A stretch of 64,000 nucleotides of DNA from Sphingobium yanoikuyae (GTDB taxonomy: Bacteria; Pseudomonadota; Alphaproteobacteria; Sphingomonadales; Sphingomonadaceae): the NCBI RefSeq assembly GCF_013001025.1, contig NZ_CP053021.1:930001-994000 (forward strand). The letters run 5' to 3'. Under the pieces are notes generated by a model. That model saw nothing but the letters and a program-made list of their open reading frames with translations, was not told where the DNA came from and ran no database searches. Positions within the stretch are counted from its first letter, which is position 1; each line of letters opens with the position of its first letter. The position numbers were made by a program, and so were the translations under genes. This document shows, in pieces, positions 16,405 through 25,153 of this stretch.

Positions 16405-17156
16405 TCTTCCTCGTCGCGTCCATCTGTATCCAGATCATCTGTGCGGTCGATGTCGTGCGCAGCGGCCGCAACCAGATCTGGATGCTGTTCATCTTCCTCT
16501 TCTCGCTGGCGGGCTGCTTTGCCTATCTGATGCTGGAGGTGCTGCCGGCCTATTGGGGCAATCGCCATCTGCGTACCGCGCGCAGCCAGGTAGTCGGCAA
16601 GGTCGATCCCGAACGCGGCCTGCGCAAGGCGCGCGCTGATCTGGACTTGGCCGAGACCGCGGCCAACCGGATCGCGTTGGCCGATGCGCTGCTGGACCTT
16701 GGCCGCTTTGCCGAGGCGGAGGCGGCCTATCGCAAGGGGCTGGCGCTGGGGCCGGGGCAGGATGCGATGACGCAGGTCAAGCTGGCGCAGACCCTGTTCG
16801 AACTGGGGCGCAGCCGCGAGGGGCTGGCGGAGCTGGACGATGTGCCCGACGTCGGCCGGGGCAGCGAATGGGATCGGCGCGCGCTGCTGCGGGCGCGGAT
16901 GCTGGCCGATATCGGCGAGGATGCTCAGGCGCGCCTGCTGTTCGAGGATGTGATGAGCCGCTATGCCAGTGAGGAGGCGCGCTGCCATTATGCCGCCTTC
17001 CTGCTGGAGCAGGGTGACCGGCTGCGCGCGCGGCAGATATTGGAGGAGGTCGAGCAGCGGGCCAGGCGGCTCGACCGCACCCAGCGCGCCGCCCAGGCCG
17101 ACATGTATCGCTGGGCCGGCGAGCGGCTGGCGGAGTTGCGGAAGGCGGCGGCTTAA
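16401..17156 (+). CDS. Membrane-anchored TPR protein
   Basis: The 251-residue product has two N-terminal hydrophobic segments (residues 1-16 and 27-46), then a soluble region of tetratricopeptide-like helix pairs, for example ALADALLDLGRFAEAEAAYRKGLALGP near 93 and QVKLAQTLFELGRSREGLAEL near 125. This is the layout of a phage-shock-like or LapB-like scaffold with the TPR domain on one side of the membrane. It is coupled to the AmpG-like gene by an overlap, hinting at a shared envelope task. It converges with the next gene, and the two stop codons share a TTAA tetramer. Confidence 0.75.
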   Translation: MIFLVASICIQIICAVDVVRSGRNQIWMLFIFLFSLAGCFAYLMLEVLPAYWGNRHLRTARSQVVGKVDPERGLRKARADLDLAETAANRIALADALLDLGRFAEAEAAYRKGLALGPGQDAMTQVKLAQTLFELGRSREGLAELDDVPDVGRGSEWDRRALLRARMLADIGEDAQARLLFEDVMSRYASEEARCHYAAFLLEQGDRLRARQILEEVEQRARRLDRTQRAAQADMYRWAGERLAELRKAAA

Positions 17157-17593
17157 GAGGCGGCGTAGAGGTCCAGCGGCCGGCCAAGGTCGCTATGCGC
17201 CTGCGCCACCGCCTGCAGACAGGTGAGCGCGCCCAGCGCATCGTCATTGCCCAGCAGCCCCGAGACATTGTCGAAGGCGGTATGCGGATCGCGCAGCGCA
17301 TCGCCCACCGCCTGCATGATCGCCGCCTCGTCCGCGGTCATCCGCGCGCAGCAACAGGGCGCGACCAATATCTTGCGGCTGGCGGCGCGCGCCAGTTCCA
17401 GCATCATCGCGCGCATCAGTACCAGGGGCCGGCGATAGCTTTTGCCGAAGGCGCCCAGCATCGCATTGGCGGCATGGGCATCATTGACCCCGGCCGTCGC
17501 CATGCGGCGCATGACGAACAGGAACAGCCGATTGCCATAGCCGCCCGGAATGGGCCGGGGCAGTTCGACGGGGTAGCTTTCTCCATATGCCAT
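17153..17593 (-). CDS. DUF6628-type conserved protein
   Basis: A 146-residue protein conserved among sphingomonads, of unknown function. It has a positively charged N-terminus, a Cys-rich CCC cluster near residue 91 (ILVAPCCCARMT) and an overall helical composition with FVMRRMATAGVNDAHAANAM near 30. The DUF assignment is from memory of the family and less certain. The ATG at 17593 has AAAGG upstream; the in-frame extension to 17626 does not. Its upstream region includes the short palindrome TTGTGTG/CACACAA. The stop codon overlaps that of the convergent TPR gene. Confidence 0.6.
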   Translation of the reverse strand: MAYGESYPVELPRPIPGGYGNRLFLFVMRRMATAGVNDAHAANAMLGAFGKSYRRPLVLMRAMMLELARAASRKILVAPCCCARMTADEAAIMQAVGDALRDPHTAFDNVSGLLGNDDALGALTCLQAVAQAHSDLGRPLDLYAAS

Positions 17594-17661
17594 GCGGGTG
17601 CGCCTTTGTGTGACTCGGGGACACACAAGCTACGCTATTGCGAGGCATTCGCAAGTCTAAA

Positions 17662-18996
17662 TCAGTCGGGCAATTGTCCGTTCAACCGCAAAATCTCTCC
17701 GGCCATATAGAGCGAGCCGGCGATCAGGATGATCGGCGCCGCATCCTGGGCCTGGGCGGCATCCTGCGCGATGGCGGCGATCGCCGCTTCCGGACCGTCA
17801 TGGGCGGTGCAGCCTATGCCCCAGCGGGCGGCGATGGCGGCGAAGCGTTCGGGCGGATGATGATCATGCCCCGGCACCGGCAGCGCATGGATATGGGCGA
17901 TCCGGCCGCCGAACGGCGCGAGATAGGCATCCATATCCTTGTTGGCGAGCATGCCGATGACGAGCTGGATCTGGCGGCTGTGCAACCGGTCGGCGGTGAA
18001 GAAGGCGCTGATCGCCTGGCCGGCGGCTTCATTATGGCCGCCGTCGAGCCAGGCTTCCGCCGCATCGGGCAGGGCCGCGAGCAGCGGGCCGCGCTCCAGC
18101 CGTTGCAGCCGGGCGGGCCAGTGCGCCCAGAGCGGCGCGGCCTTCAGCGCCGCCTCGCTGACCGGCACGGCCTGCTGATGGCGCAGCATGGCGATGGCGA
18201 GGGCGACATTCTGGACCTGATGCGCGCCGGGCAGGCGCGGCATCGGCACGTCGACATGGCCCTGTTCGTCGCGATAATGGACCCGGTCGCGATAGACGGC
18301 GGCGTCCCAGGCGGTGCCCATGGCGAGCCATAGGGTGCCGGCGCGATCCGCAGCATCCTGCATCACCGGGGCGAGGGTGGCATCATAACGCTGCGTCACT
18401 AGCGCCGCGCCGGGCTTGGCGATGCCGGCCTTTTCCGCGGCGATGACGGGCAGCGTGTCGCCCAGGAAGGCCTGATGATCGATGCCGAGCTGAGCGATGC
18501 CGCAGACGACCGGATCGACGATGACGTTGGTGGCGTCGAGCCGCCCGCCAAGGCCGACCTCTATGATGCAGGCTTCGGCATCATGTTCGGCAAAGGCGAG
18601 GAAGGCAGCGGCGGTCGTCACCTCGAAGAAGCTGGCACCGATCCCTTCGGCCACGTCGAGCACGCGGGCGAGATAGGCGGCGAGCATGGCATCGTCGATC
18701 AGCTTGCCGGCGATGCGGATGCGTTCGTTGAAGCGGACCAGATGGGGCGAGGTGAAGACATGGACGGTCTTGCCGTCTGCCTCCAGCGCGGCGCGCAGGA
18801 AGGCGCAGGTCGACCCCTTGCCATTGGTGCCGGCGACATGGAAGACCGGCGGCAGGCGATGGTGCGGATCGTCCAGCCGCTCCAGCAGCCGGGTGATCCG
18901 CTCCAGTCCCAATATATCGGCGCCGGGGGACAGCGACCAGAGCCGGTCAAGTTGGGCCTGGACCTGCGGGTCGTCCGAAACGGCATGGTCGGCCAT
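17662..18996 (-). CDS. folC: Bifunctional folylpolyglutamate synthase / dihydrofolate synthase
   Basis: Adds glutamate to dihydropteroate and then to reduced folates, an ATP-dependent ligase of the Mur family. The 444-residue product has the P-loop VAGTNGKGST (54-63), the following TSPHLVRFNERIR segment near 85, and the family stretch EVGLGGRLDATNV near 146 with LDGGHNE near 315. Last gene of the trpF-trpB-trpA-accD-folC run, 33 bases after accD, a common order in proteobacteria. Confidence 0.95.
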   Translation of the reverse strand: MADHAVSDDPQVQAQLDRLWSLSPGADILGLERITRLLERLDDPHHRLPPVFHVAGTNGKGSTCAFLRAALEADGKTVHVFTSPHLVRFNERIRIAGKLIDDAMLAAYLARVLDVAEGIGASFFEVTTAAAFLAFAEHDAEACIIEVGLGGRLDATNVIVDPVVCGIAQLGIDHQAFLGDTLPVIAAEKAGIAKPGAALVTQRYDATLAPVMQDAADRAGTLWLAMGTAWDAAVYRDRVHYRDEQGHVDVPMPRLPGAHQVQNVALAIAMLRHQQAVPVSEAALKAAPLWAHWPARLQRLERGPLLAALPDAAEAWLDGGHNEAAGQAISAFFTADRLHSRQIQLVIGMLANKDMDAYLAPFGGRIAHIHALPVPGHDHHPPERFAAIAARWGIGCTAHDGPEAAIAAIAQDAAQAQDAAPIILIAGSLYMAGEILRLNGQLPD

Positions 18997-19029
18997 GGCG
19001 CGCTGATCCCCCTATCGCGCTTTTGAGGC

Positions 19030-19878
19030 TCAGGCGGCGGCGCGCGGCGTCAGATAGCCGATCACGCGGGCCAGCGTGTCGCGCAGTTCGCTGCGATGGA
19101 CCACCATGTCGAGCATGCCATGGTCGAGCAGATATTCGGCGCGCTGGAAGCCTTCGGGCAGCTTTTCGCGGATCGTGCTTTCGATGACGCGCTGGCCGGC
19201 GAAGCCGATCAGGGCATTGGGCTCCGAAATCTGGATATCGCCCAGCATCGCGTAGCTGGCGGTGACGCCGCCGGTGGTCGGATCGGTCAGCACGACGATA
19301 TAGGGCAGGCCCGCCGCGTGCAGCTTCTGGATCGCCACGGTGGAGCGCGGCATCTGCATCAGCGAGAGGATGCCTTCCTGCATGCGCGCGCCGCCGGCAG
19401 CGGTGAAGATCACATAGGGGCATTTATGCGCGATCGCGTCGTTGATGCCCTGGATGAAGGCGGCGCCCACGCCCATGCCCATGGAGCCGCCCATGAAGGC
19501 GAAATTCTGCACGCCCATGACCAGCGGCACATCGTCGATCGCGCCACGCGCGTTGATGAGCGCATCCTGGTCGCCGGTGGAGGCGCGGGCGGCCTTGATC
19601 CGGTCCGGATAGCGCTTGCTATCGCGGAACTTGAGCGGATCTTCCGGCACGCCGGGGGTCGGCAGCAGGATGAAGCCGGCGTCGAGGATCTGCTCGAACC
19701 GTTCCGACGGACCGATGCGGCCATGATGGTCGCAGCGCGGGCAGACCGAGAGATTTTCCTCCCATTCCTTGATGAAGACCATTTCCTTGCACGACGGGCA
19801 CTGATGCCAGAGCGTTTCGGCGGTGGTTTCCTTCTTGGTGAAGGGCAGGGCGTTACGAACGCGGTTGATCCAGCTCAT
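19030..19878 (-). CDS. accD: Acetyl-CoA carboxylase carboxyltransferase subunit beta
   Basis: Transfers carboxyl from carboxybiotin to acetyl-CoA to give malonyl-CoA, with AccA, the first committed step of fatty acid synthesis. The 282-residue product has the N-terminal zinc ribbon (Cys27, Cys30, Cys46, Cys49) and the crotonase-like core with [12 protein letters not shown] near 155 and [16 protein letters not shown] near 195. The start ATG overlaps the trpA stop (ATGA), so accD is translationally coupled to trpA. Confidence 0.97.
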   Translation of the reverse strand: MSWINRVRNALPFTKKETTAETLWHQCPSCKEMVFIKEWEENLSVCPRCDHHGRIGPSERFEQILDAGFILLPTPGVPEDPLKFRDSKRYPDRIKAARASTGDQDALINARGAIDDVPLVMGVQNFAFMGGSMGMGVGAAFIQGINDAIAHKCPYVIFTAAGGARMQEGILSLMQMPRSTVAIQKLHAAGLPYIVVLTDPTTGGVTASYAMLGDIQISEPNALIGFAGQRVIESTIREKLPEGFQRAEYLLDHGMLDMVVHRSELRDTLARVIGYLTPRAAA

Positions 19879-20693
19879 GCTGCGGTCTCCCGGATAGAAG
19901 TGGTGAGGGCGCCGCTGAGCGACGCGACGAATTCCTGGACGAAGGGGCCGGCGGCATCGCCGTGCGAGCCGACGATGTCGACGATCGCCGAGCCGACCAC
20001 CACGCCATCGGCGACGCGGCCGATGGCGGCCGCCTGTTCGGGCGTGCGGACGCCGAAACCGACCGCGATCGGCAGGTCGGTGGCGGCCTTCAGCCGATCG
20101 ACCGCCATTTCGATATTGGCCTGTGCCGCCTGTTGCTTGCCGGTGATGCCGGCGACGGCGACATGATAAAGGAAGCCGCTGGCGCCGTTCAGCACGGCGG
20201 GCAGGCGGGCGGCGTCCGTGGTCGGGGTGGCCAGGCGGACGAGGTGGACGCCGACGGCGCGCAGGGCGGGGCCGAGTTCGGCATCTTCCTCTGGCGGGAT
20301 ATCGACGCAGATCACGCCATCGACACCGGCGGCCTGGCACTGGTCGGCGAACCAGTCGGACCCGCGCGCCAGCATCGGATTGGCATAGCCCATCAGGATC
20401 AGCGGCGTTTCCGGGTGCCGCGCGCGGAAATCGGCGGCCAGCGCGAACACGTCCCTGGTGTTGGTTCCCGAGCCGAGGCTGCGCAGGTTCGCCAGTTCGA
20501 TCGCCGGGCCATCAGCCATCGGATCGGTGAAGGGCATGCCCAGTTCGATGATGTCGGCGCCGCCCGCGACCAGCGCATCGAGGATGGCAGGGGTCGCGGC
20601 AACGTCCGGGTCACCGGCGGTCACGAAGGTGATGAGGGCCGCGCGGCCCTGTGCCTTGCAGGCGGCGAAGCGGGTGGCGAGACGGTCGGTCAT
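19875..20693 (-). CDS. trpA: Tryptophan synthase alpha subunit
   Basis: Cleaves indole-3-glycerol phosphate to indole and glyceraldehyde-3-phosphate. The 272-residue protein has the catalytic pair at Glu50 (IIELGMPF) and Asp61 (DPMADGP), plus IRETA-like C-terminal end. The ATG at 20693 follows the trpB stop by two bases and has GGAG eight bases upstream; a GTG at 20699, overlapping the trpB stop, is in frame but would be an odd choice. It is coupled at its end to accD. Confidence 0.96.
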   Translation of the reverse strand: MTDRLATRFAACKAQGRAALITFVTAGDPDVAATPAILDALVAGGADIIELGMPFTDPMADGPAIELANLRSLGSGTNTRDVFALAADFRARHPETPLILMGYANPMLARGSDWFADQCQAAGVDGVICVDIPPEEDAELGPALRAVGVHLVRLATPTTDAARLPAVLNGASGFLYHVAVAGITGKQQAAQANIEMAVDRLKAATDLPIAVGFGVRTPEQAAAIGRVADGVVVGSAIVDIVGSHGDAAGPFVQEFVASLSGALTTSIRETAA

Positions 20694-20695
20694 GC

Positions 20696-21949
20696 TCACA
20701 TCTCCACTCCCAGCGCGTCGGCGACGGTGAAGATATCCTTGTCCCCCCGGCCTGACAGATTGACGACGATGACCTTGTCCGCGTCCAGCGTCGGCGCGAC
20801 CTGTTCGGCGGCGGCCACGGCATGGGCGGATTCGAGCGCGGGGATGATGCCTTCGAGGCGGGAGAGGGTCTGGAAGCTTTCCAGCGCCTCATCATCCTTG
20901 ATCGGCAGATATTTCACCCGGCCGATCTCGTGCAGCCAGCTATGTTCCGGGCCGATGCCGGGATAGTCCAGGCCAGCGGAAATGCTGTGCGCTTCGGTGA
21001 TCTGGCCATCCTCGTCCTGGAGCAGATAGGTGCGGTTGCCGTGCAATATGCCCGATGCGCCGCCAGCCAGCGACGCGGCATGCTTCTTGTCAAGGCCTTC
21101 GCCGGCCGCTTCCACGCCGATCATCGCGACTTCGGGATCGTCGAGGAAGGGATGGAACATGCCGATGGCGTTGGAACCGCCACCCACCGGGGCGATCAGC
21201 ATGTCGGGCAGGCGACCTTCAGCCTCCATGATCTGCGAGCGGATTTCCTTGCCGATGATGGACTGGAAATCGCGCACCAGCTCGGGATAGGGGTGCGGGC
21301 CGGCGGCGGTGCCGATGATGTAGAAAGTGTCATGGACGTTCGACACCCAATAGCGCAGGGCGTCGTTCATCGAATCCTTGAGCGTCGAGGAGCCGGAATG
21401 GACCGGGATCACCTCTGCGCCGAGCAGCTTCATGCGGAAGACGTTCGGCTTCTGCCGCTCGACATCCTTGGCGCCCATGAAGATCTTGCATTCCATGCCG
21501 AACAGGGCGGCGACGGTCGCGGTGGCGACGCCATGCTGGCCCGCGCCGGTTTCGGCGATGACCTTCTTCTTGCCCATGCGGCGGGCGAGCAGCGCCTGGC
21601 CGATGCAATTGTTGATCTTGTGCGCGCCGGTGTGATTGAGTTCCTCGCGCTTGAGGTAGATCTTGGCACCCTTGCCCGGCTCGGCCTTGGCGCGCAGCGC
21701 TTCGGTCAGCCGCTCGGCATAATAAAGCGGGTTGGGGCGGCCGACATAGGAGCGCAGCAGCTCGGCATATTCGGCGTGAAATTCGGGATCGGCCTTGGCC
21801 GCCTTGTAGACCTTTTCCAGCTCCAGGATCAGTGGCATCAGCGTTTCGGCGACATAGCGGCCGCCAAAGGCGCCGAAATGGCCATTATCGTCCGGCTGAG
21901 TCCTCAGGCTATTGGGGAGGCTGTTGGGCAGGGTGATGGTGTCGGTCAT
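20696..21949 (-). CDS. trpB: Tryptophan synthase beta subunit
   Basis: PLP enzyme that condenses indole with serine to give tryptophan. The 417-residue product has [14 protein letters not shown] near 26 and the PLP-binding lysine at 111 in [10 protein letters not shown], with GGGSNAIG near 240 for phosphate binding. The family length is normal. It lies between trpF and trpA. Confidence 0.97.
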   Translation of the reverse strand: MTDTITLPNSLPNSLRTQPDDNGHFGAFGGRYVAETLMPLILELEKVYKAAKADPEFHAEYAELLRSYVGRPNPLYYAERLTEALRAKAEPGKGAKIYLKREELNHTGAHKINNCIGQALLARRMGKKKVIAETGAGQHGVATATVAALFGMECKIFMGAKDVERQKPNVFRMKLLGAEVIPVHSGSSTLKDSMNDALRYWVSNVHDTFYIIGTAAGPHPYPELVRDFQSIIGKEIRSQIMEAEGRLPDMLIAPVGGGSNAIGMFHPFLDDPEVAMIGVEAAGEGLDKKHAASLAGGASGILHGNRTYLLQDEDGQITEAHSISAGLDYPGIGPEHSWLHEIGRVKYLPIKDDEALESFQTLSRLEGIIPALESAHAVAAAEQVAPTLDADKVIVVNLSGRGDKDIFTVADALGVEM

Positions 21950-22045
21950 GAATATCTTTCCGGGGACAAATGATGGGCGTTCGCTTGTGGTCAGGAAGCG
22001 ATCAGCGCCATCGTCCTTCGATGCGCATGGCAGGGGCGTTCAGCG

Positions 22046-22690
22046 TCAACATGCCGACACCGCTTTGCAGAAGGCCATGATCTTGTCCACACTCTTGATG
22101 CCCGGTGCATCCTCGACGCCCGAAGAAACGTCGATCAGCGGCGTGTCGGTCAGGCGGCTCGCATCGCACACATTGTCGATGCCAAGGCCACCCGAAAGCC
22201 CCCAGGGTGCGGGCATGGCGACGCCGCGCAGCAAGGTCCAGTCGAAGCGCAGGCCCATGCCGCCGGGCAGCGCCGCGCCATCGGGTGTCTTCGCGTCGAA
22301 CAGCAGCCGGTCGACCGTGCCGGCATAGGCCTGGGCCGCGTCGATATCGGCGCGGGTCTTGACCGAAATCGCCTTCCACACCGGCAGGCCGAAACGCTGG
22401 CGGATGGCGGCGACCCGCTCCGGGCTTTCCTTGCCATGGAGTTGCAGGGCGCTGAGTGCGCCGGTGCCGGTCAGGCGGGCAAGCTGTTCGTCATCGGCAT
22501 CGACGACCACGGCGACGCGATCGACATGGGTCGGGACGGCCGCAGCGAGCGCGCGCATCTGGTCGGGTTCGACATGGCGCGGGCTTTTGGGGAAATGGAC
22601 GAAGCCGACATGGCTCGCCCCCGCCTGCACGGCGGCACCCACCGTCTCCGGCGTCGACAGGCCGCAGATCTTGATCGCGATTCGGGACAT
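22046..22690 (-). CDS. trpF: Phosphoribosylanthranilate isomerase
   Basis: Third committed step of tryptophan synthesis, an Amadori rearrangement in a TIM barrel. The 214-residue protein has the catalytic Cys in KICGLSTPE near residue 8, LQLHGKESPE near 82, and the terminal LSGGLGIDNV and DVSSGVEDAPGIKS phosphate-binding loops. The start at 22690 has AAAGG upstream. The C-terminus is separated from trpB by 96 bases without a clear terminator. Confidence 0.95.
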   Translation of the reverse strand: MSRIAIKICGLSTPETVGAAVQAGASHVGFVHFPKSPRHVEPDQMRALAAAVPTHVDRVAVVVDADDEQLARLTGTGALSALQLHGKESPERVAAIRQRFGLPVWKAISVKTRADIDAAQAYAGTVDRLLFDAKTPDGAALPGGMGLRFDWTLLRGVAMPAPWGLSGGLGIDNVCDASRLTDTPLIDVSSGVEDAPGIKSVDKIMAFCKAVSAC

Positions 22691-22728
22691 GGGCGGGCCT
22701 TTAGACCGTAAGGGAAGGGAAGTCACAT

Positions 22729-23595
22729 TCAGACAGGCTGGGTCAGGTCCATGTCGTGCAGCGCCAGCCACTGGTCGGCATGGTCGATGCAGGCCCGACC
22801 CAGGAAGCGATCCAGGACAGCGACGATCTCCGCATCGCTCATCGTCCGGGGATCGAGCGGCGGATGCCAGTGCAGCGCGAAATGCGGGCCGCTGGTGCGG
22901 ACCAGATAGAAGGGCAGGAATTGCGCCCCGACCTTGCGCGCGAGGCGCAGCGCGATCGAGAGATTGCCCGATGGTTCGAGCGCGCGGCCGAAGGTTGGGA
23001 ACCAGACCTGTCGGTCGCGTCGTTCGTCAGCCAGGATATAGAGGGTGGCCCGGTCCTTCTGGGTCAGATGCTTGAGCACGCCGCGTGCCGCGCCATCGCC
23101 GCCGATCGCCTCGCCCATATAGCTGGATCGCGCCTTCTTGAGCTGGGCGGCGATCCGGGGATCTTCGGGATCTTCATAGACGCCAAGGCCAGGTCGGTCG
23201 GTCGACCATTTGATATGGGCGGCGAGCAGATCCCAATTGCCGATATGGCAGGTGAAGGCGATCATCGGGCCGGGACCGTCCAGCACCGCCTGATAGGCTG
23301 GCTGGTCGATGACGGTCACATGGTCGGCATTCACCAGCCGGTCGATATTGGCGAGTTCCGCCAGCGTGCGGCCGACATTCACCCACCGCCGGGTCAGGAT
23401 CGCTTCGCGTTCCGCCTGCGGCAGGTCGGGCCGCAGCAGCGCCAGATTGGCGCGGGCGCGGGCGTCGCGCAGCTTCATTCGGGGCCGGGCGACATGCGCC
23501 GACAGCCAGCCGCCCAGCCAGGAGGCGAGGCTGGCGGGAAGCAGACGGAGCAGGGTGAAGAGAAAGGGGTTGGAGAGCATGGTCCTGCCCGTCAT
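22729..23595 (-). CDS. LpxL/HtrB-like lysophospholipid (lipid A-type) acyltransferase
   Basis: Predicted inner-membrane acyltransferase. The 288-residue protein has an N-terminal hydrophobic helix (residues 10-34), the HX4D catalytic motif H117-x4-D122 in TCHIGNWDLL, and later the family GGDGAARGVLKHL-type stretch. Lauroyl/myristoyl transfer to lipid A is the classic role, but some sphingomonads replace LPS with glycosphingolipids, so the acceptor here is unsettled. It is divergent from a ceramide-glucosyltransferase-like gene only 41 bases away, which suggests a joint lipid function. An alternative start lies 15 bases downstream. Confidence 0.85.
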   Translation of the reverse strand: MTGRTMLSNPFLFTLLRLLPASLASWLGGWLSAHVARPRMKLRDARARANLALLRPDLPQAEREAILTRRWVNVGRTLAELANIDRLVNADHVTVIDQPAYQAVLDGPGPMIAFTCHIGNWDLLAAHIKWSTDRPGLGVYEDPEDPRIAAQLKKARSSYMGEAIGGDGAARGVLKHLTQKDRATLYILADERRDRQVWFPTFGRALEPSGNLSIALRLARKVGAQFLPFYLVRTSGPHFALHWHPPLDPRTMSDAEIVAVLDRFLGRACIDHADQWLALHDMDLTQPV

Positions 23596-23636
23596 ACAGG
23601 AGCCGTTGAGGCGGTAAAGAGCCGCGAAGGGGGCTG

Positions 23637-24761
23637 GTGGTGACGATGATGCTGGCGCTGTGGCTGCTGCTCCAGGCGCTGAGCCTGATGGGCGTGGTCA
23701 ATTATTGGCGTCATCTGCCGGCGGACCGGCAGGAGGAGGCGCCCGACGGCGCGGTCATGATCATGTCGGTGCGCGATGACTGGGAAGGTGGCAGCGAACT
23801 TGTCACCCGGTTGAAGGCGCAGAGTGCGTCGTTCCGACTGCTGCTCGCGACCTCCGGCGCCTGTGCAGCGGCGGAGGCGCTGGCTGCCGCCGAGCCGGAT
23901 TGGGTGCAGATCGTGCGCGCCGGCGTGGCGCGCGACGAGGGGCAGAAGGTCCACAAGCTGCGGGCGGCGCTCAAGGCGCTGCGCGACGCGGATCGTTACC
24001 TGTTCTTCATCGATGCGGATATCGAGCCGCCGGCGCGGCTGGCCGGGCGGCTGCTGTTTCCGCTGGTGCGAGGCAAGGCGGATATCGTGACGGGCTATCG
24101 GCTGCTGCTGCCGGCCGGGCAGGGCATGCCGGCACTGGTCGGCGCGGTCGAACTGCAACTGGCGACGCTGCCGCGCGCGGCCAGTTCCACCATGCCCTGG
24201 GGCGGCGCGATGGCGATGACGCGGGCAGCGGCCGAGCGGATCGATATCGACGCGGCGCTGGCCGGGCGCCTGTCCGACGACATGGCGATCGGGCTGGCTG
24301 GCTGGCGCGCGAAGCTGCGGATGCGGCCGGTGCGCGACCTGCTGGTGGCAAGCCCGCTGGATGGGGGGCTTGGTGCGCTCTGGAGTTTTGGCGTGCGTCA
24401 ATATCGCCATATCCTCACCAACAGCCCGCGCATGTGGGCGGTGGCGACCGGCGCGGTCGCGCTGCAATCGGGTTTCTGGCTCTGGGCGCTGGGCTGGGGC
24501 GGCTGGCCGGCGATCGCGATCGGCTATGGCGCGGCCTGGGGCCGAGCGACGGCGCGGCGGCGGATATTGGCGGCCGTGCTGGAGCCGGCGCAGGCGGCGC
24601 GGGCGCGACGATCGCTCTGGTGGGACATGGTGACGCCCTTTGCCGTCTGCTGGGCGCATCTGGCGGTGCAGCTACAGGCTGCCACATCCAATCGCATCCA
24701 CTGGGGTGGCTGGACCTATCGCGTCGTGCGTGGCCGGGTGGTGGAGATGGGGCGGGGGTAG
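23637..24761 (+). CDS. Ceramide-glucosyltransferase-like family 2/21 glycosyltransferase
   Basis: Predicted membrane glycosyltransferase that could glycosylate a lipid such as ceramide. The 374-residue product has an N-terminal membrane helix, the donor-binding D-x-D-like FFIDADIEPP near residue 123, the acceptor region SDDMAIGLAGW near 213 and QYRHIL at 255-260, a variant of the usual (Q/R)-x-x-R-W motif, and two or three C-terminal hydrophobic segments. It may be related to ceramide glucosyltransferase or hopanoid HpnI. The start is a GTG at 23637 with AAGGGGG four bases upstream. Divergent from the acyltransferase gene. Confidence 0.75.
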   Translation: MVTMMLALWLLLQALSLMGVVNYWRHLPADRQEEAPDGAVMIMSVRDDWEGGSELVTRLKAQSASFRLLLATSGACAAAEALAAAEPDWVQIVRAGVARDEGQKVHKLRAALKALRDADRYLFFIDADIEPPARLAGRLLFPLVRGKADIVTGYRLLLPAGQGMPALVGAVELQLATLPRAASSTMPWGGAMAMTRAAAERIDIDAALAGRLSDDMAIGLAGWRAKLRMRPVRDLLVASPLDGGLGALWSFGVRQYRHILTNSPRMWAVATGAVALQSGFWLWALGWGGWPAIAIGYGAAWGRATARRRILAAVLEPAQAARARRSLWWDMVTPFAVCWAHLAVQLQAATSNRIHWGGWTYRVVRGRVVEMGRG

Positions 24762-24766
24762 CTCCA

Positions 24767-24795
24767 TTCCTCCCCGAGGCTGGCTCGGGAAGGAA
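24767..24795. terminator. Hairpin between two convergent genes
   Basis: TTCCTcCCCGAG and CTCGGGaAGGAA form a 12-base stem with one mismatch and a 5-base loop, placed in the 44-base gap between the glycosyltransferase and the DUF952 gene. No T-tract, so it could be a bidirectional terminator or a short relative of the CTCCCC...GGGGAGG repeat family. Confidence 0.55.
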
Positions 24796-24805
24796 GGGGA
24801 ATGGA

Positions 24806-25153
24806 TCAGAACCCGGCCGGGAACAGGTGGTTGCCGGCGTCGTCGAGGCGCAGGATCACCTTGCCGGCGACGGCGCTGATCGGCAGGTCGCCATAGAGAT
24901 GGGGGAAGAGGGCGCCGCCGCGCGACACTTCCCATTTGATCGCCTCGCCAAAGGGGGCGAGGTCGATCATCAGCATCACCAGCCGATCCTGTCCCGCGAA
25001 ATGCTTGGCCGCCGTTTCGGCCGCCTGATCGCGCGTGGACATGTGGATATAGCCGTCCTGCAGGTCGATCGGCGCGCCCTTGAACACGCCGTCGGCCTTG
25101 AACTGGTCATATTGCTCGGCGGTCAGGATCTTGTAGGCGAACAGCTCGCTCAC
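24806..25153 (-). CDS. DUF952 family protein
   Basis: A 115-residue small protein of the DUF952 fold with the family-like ILTAEQYDQFKADGVFKGAP near residue 9 and DGYIHMSTRDQ near 33. Biochemistry unknown; some members are fused to or neighbours of quinone or glutathione enzymes. Its start overlaps the gyrA stop by four bases. Confidence 0.88.
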   Translation of the reverse strand: MSELFAYKILTAEQYDQFKADGVFKGAPIDLQDGYIHMSTRDQAAETAAKHFAGQDRLVMLMIDLAPFGEAIKWEVSRGGALFPHLYGDLPISAVAGKVILRLDDAGNHLFPAGF

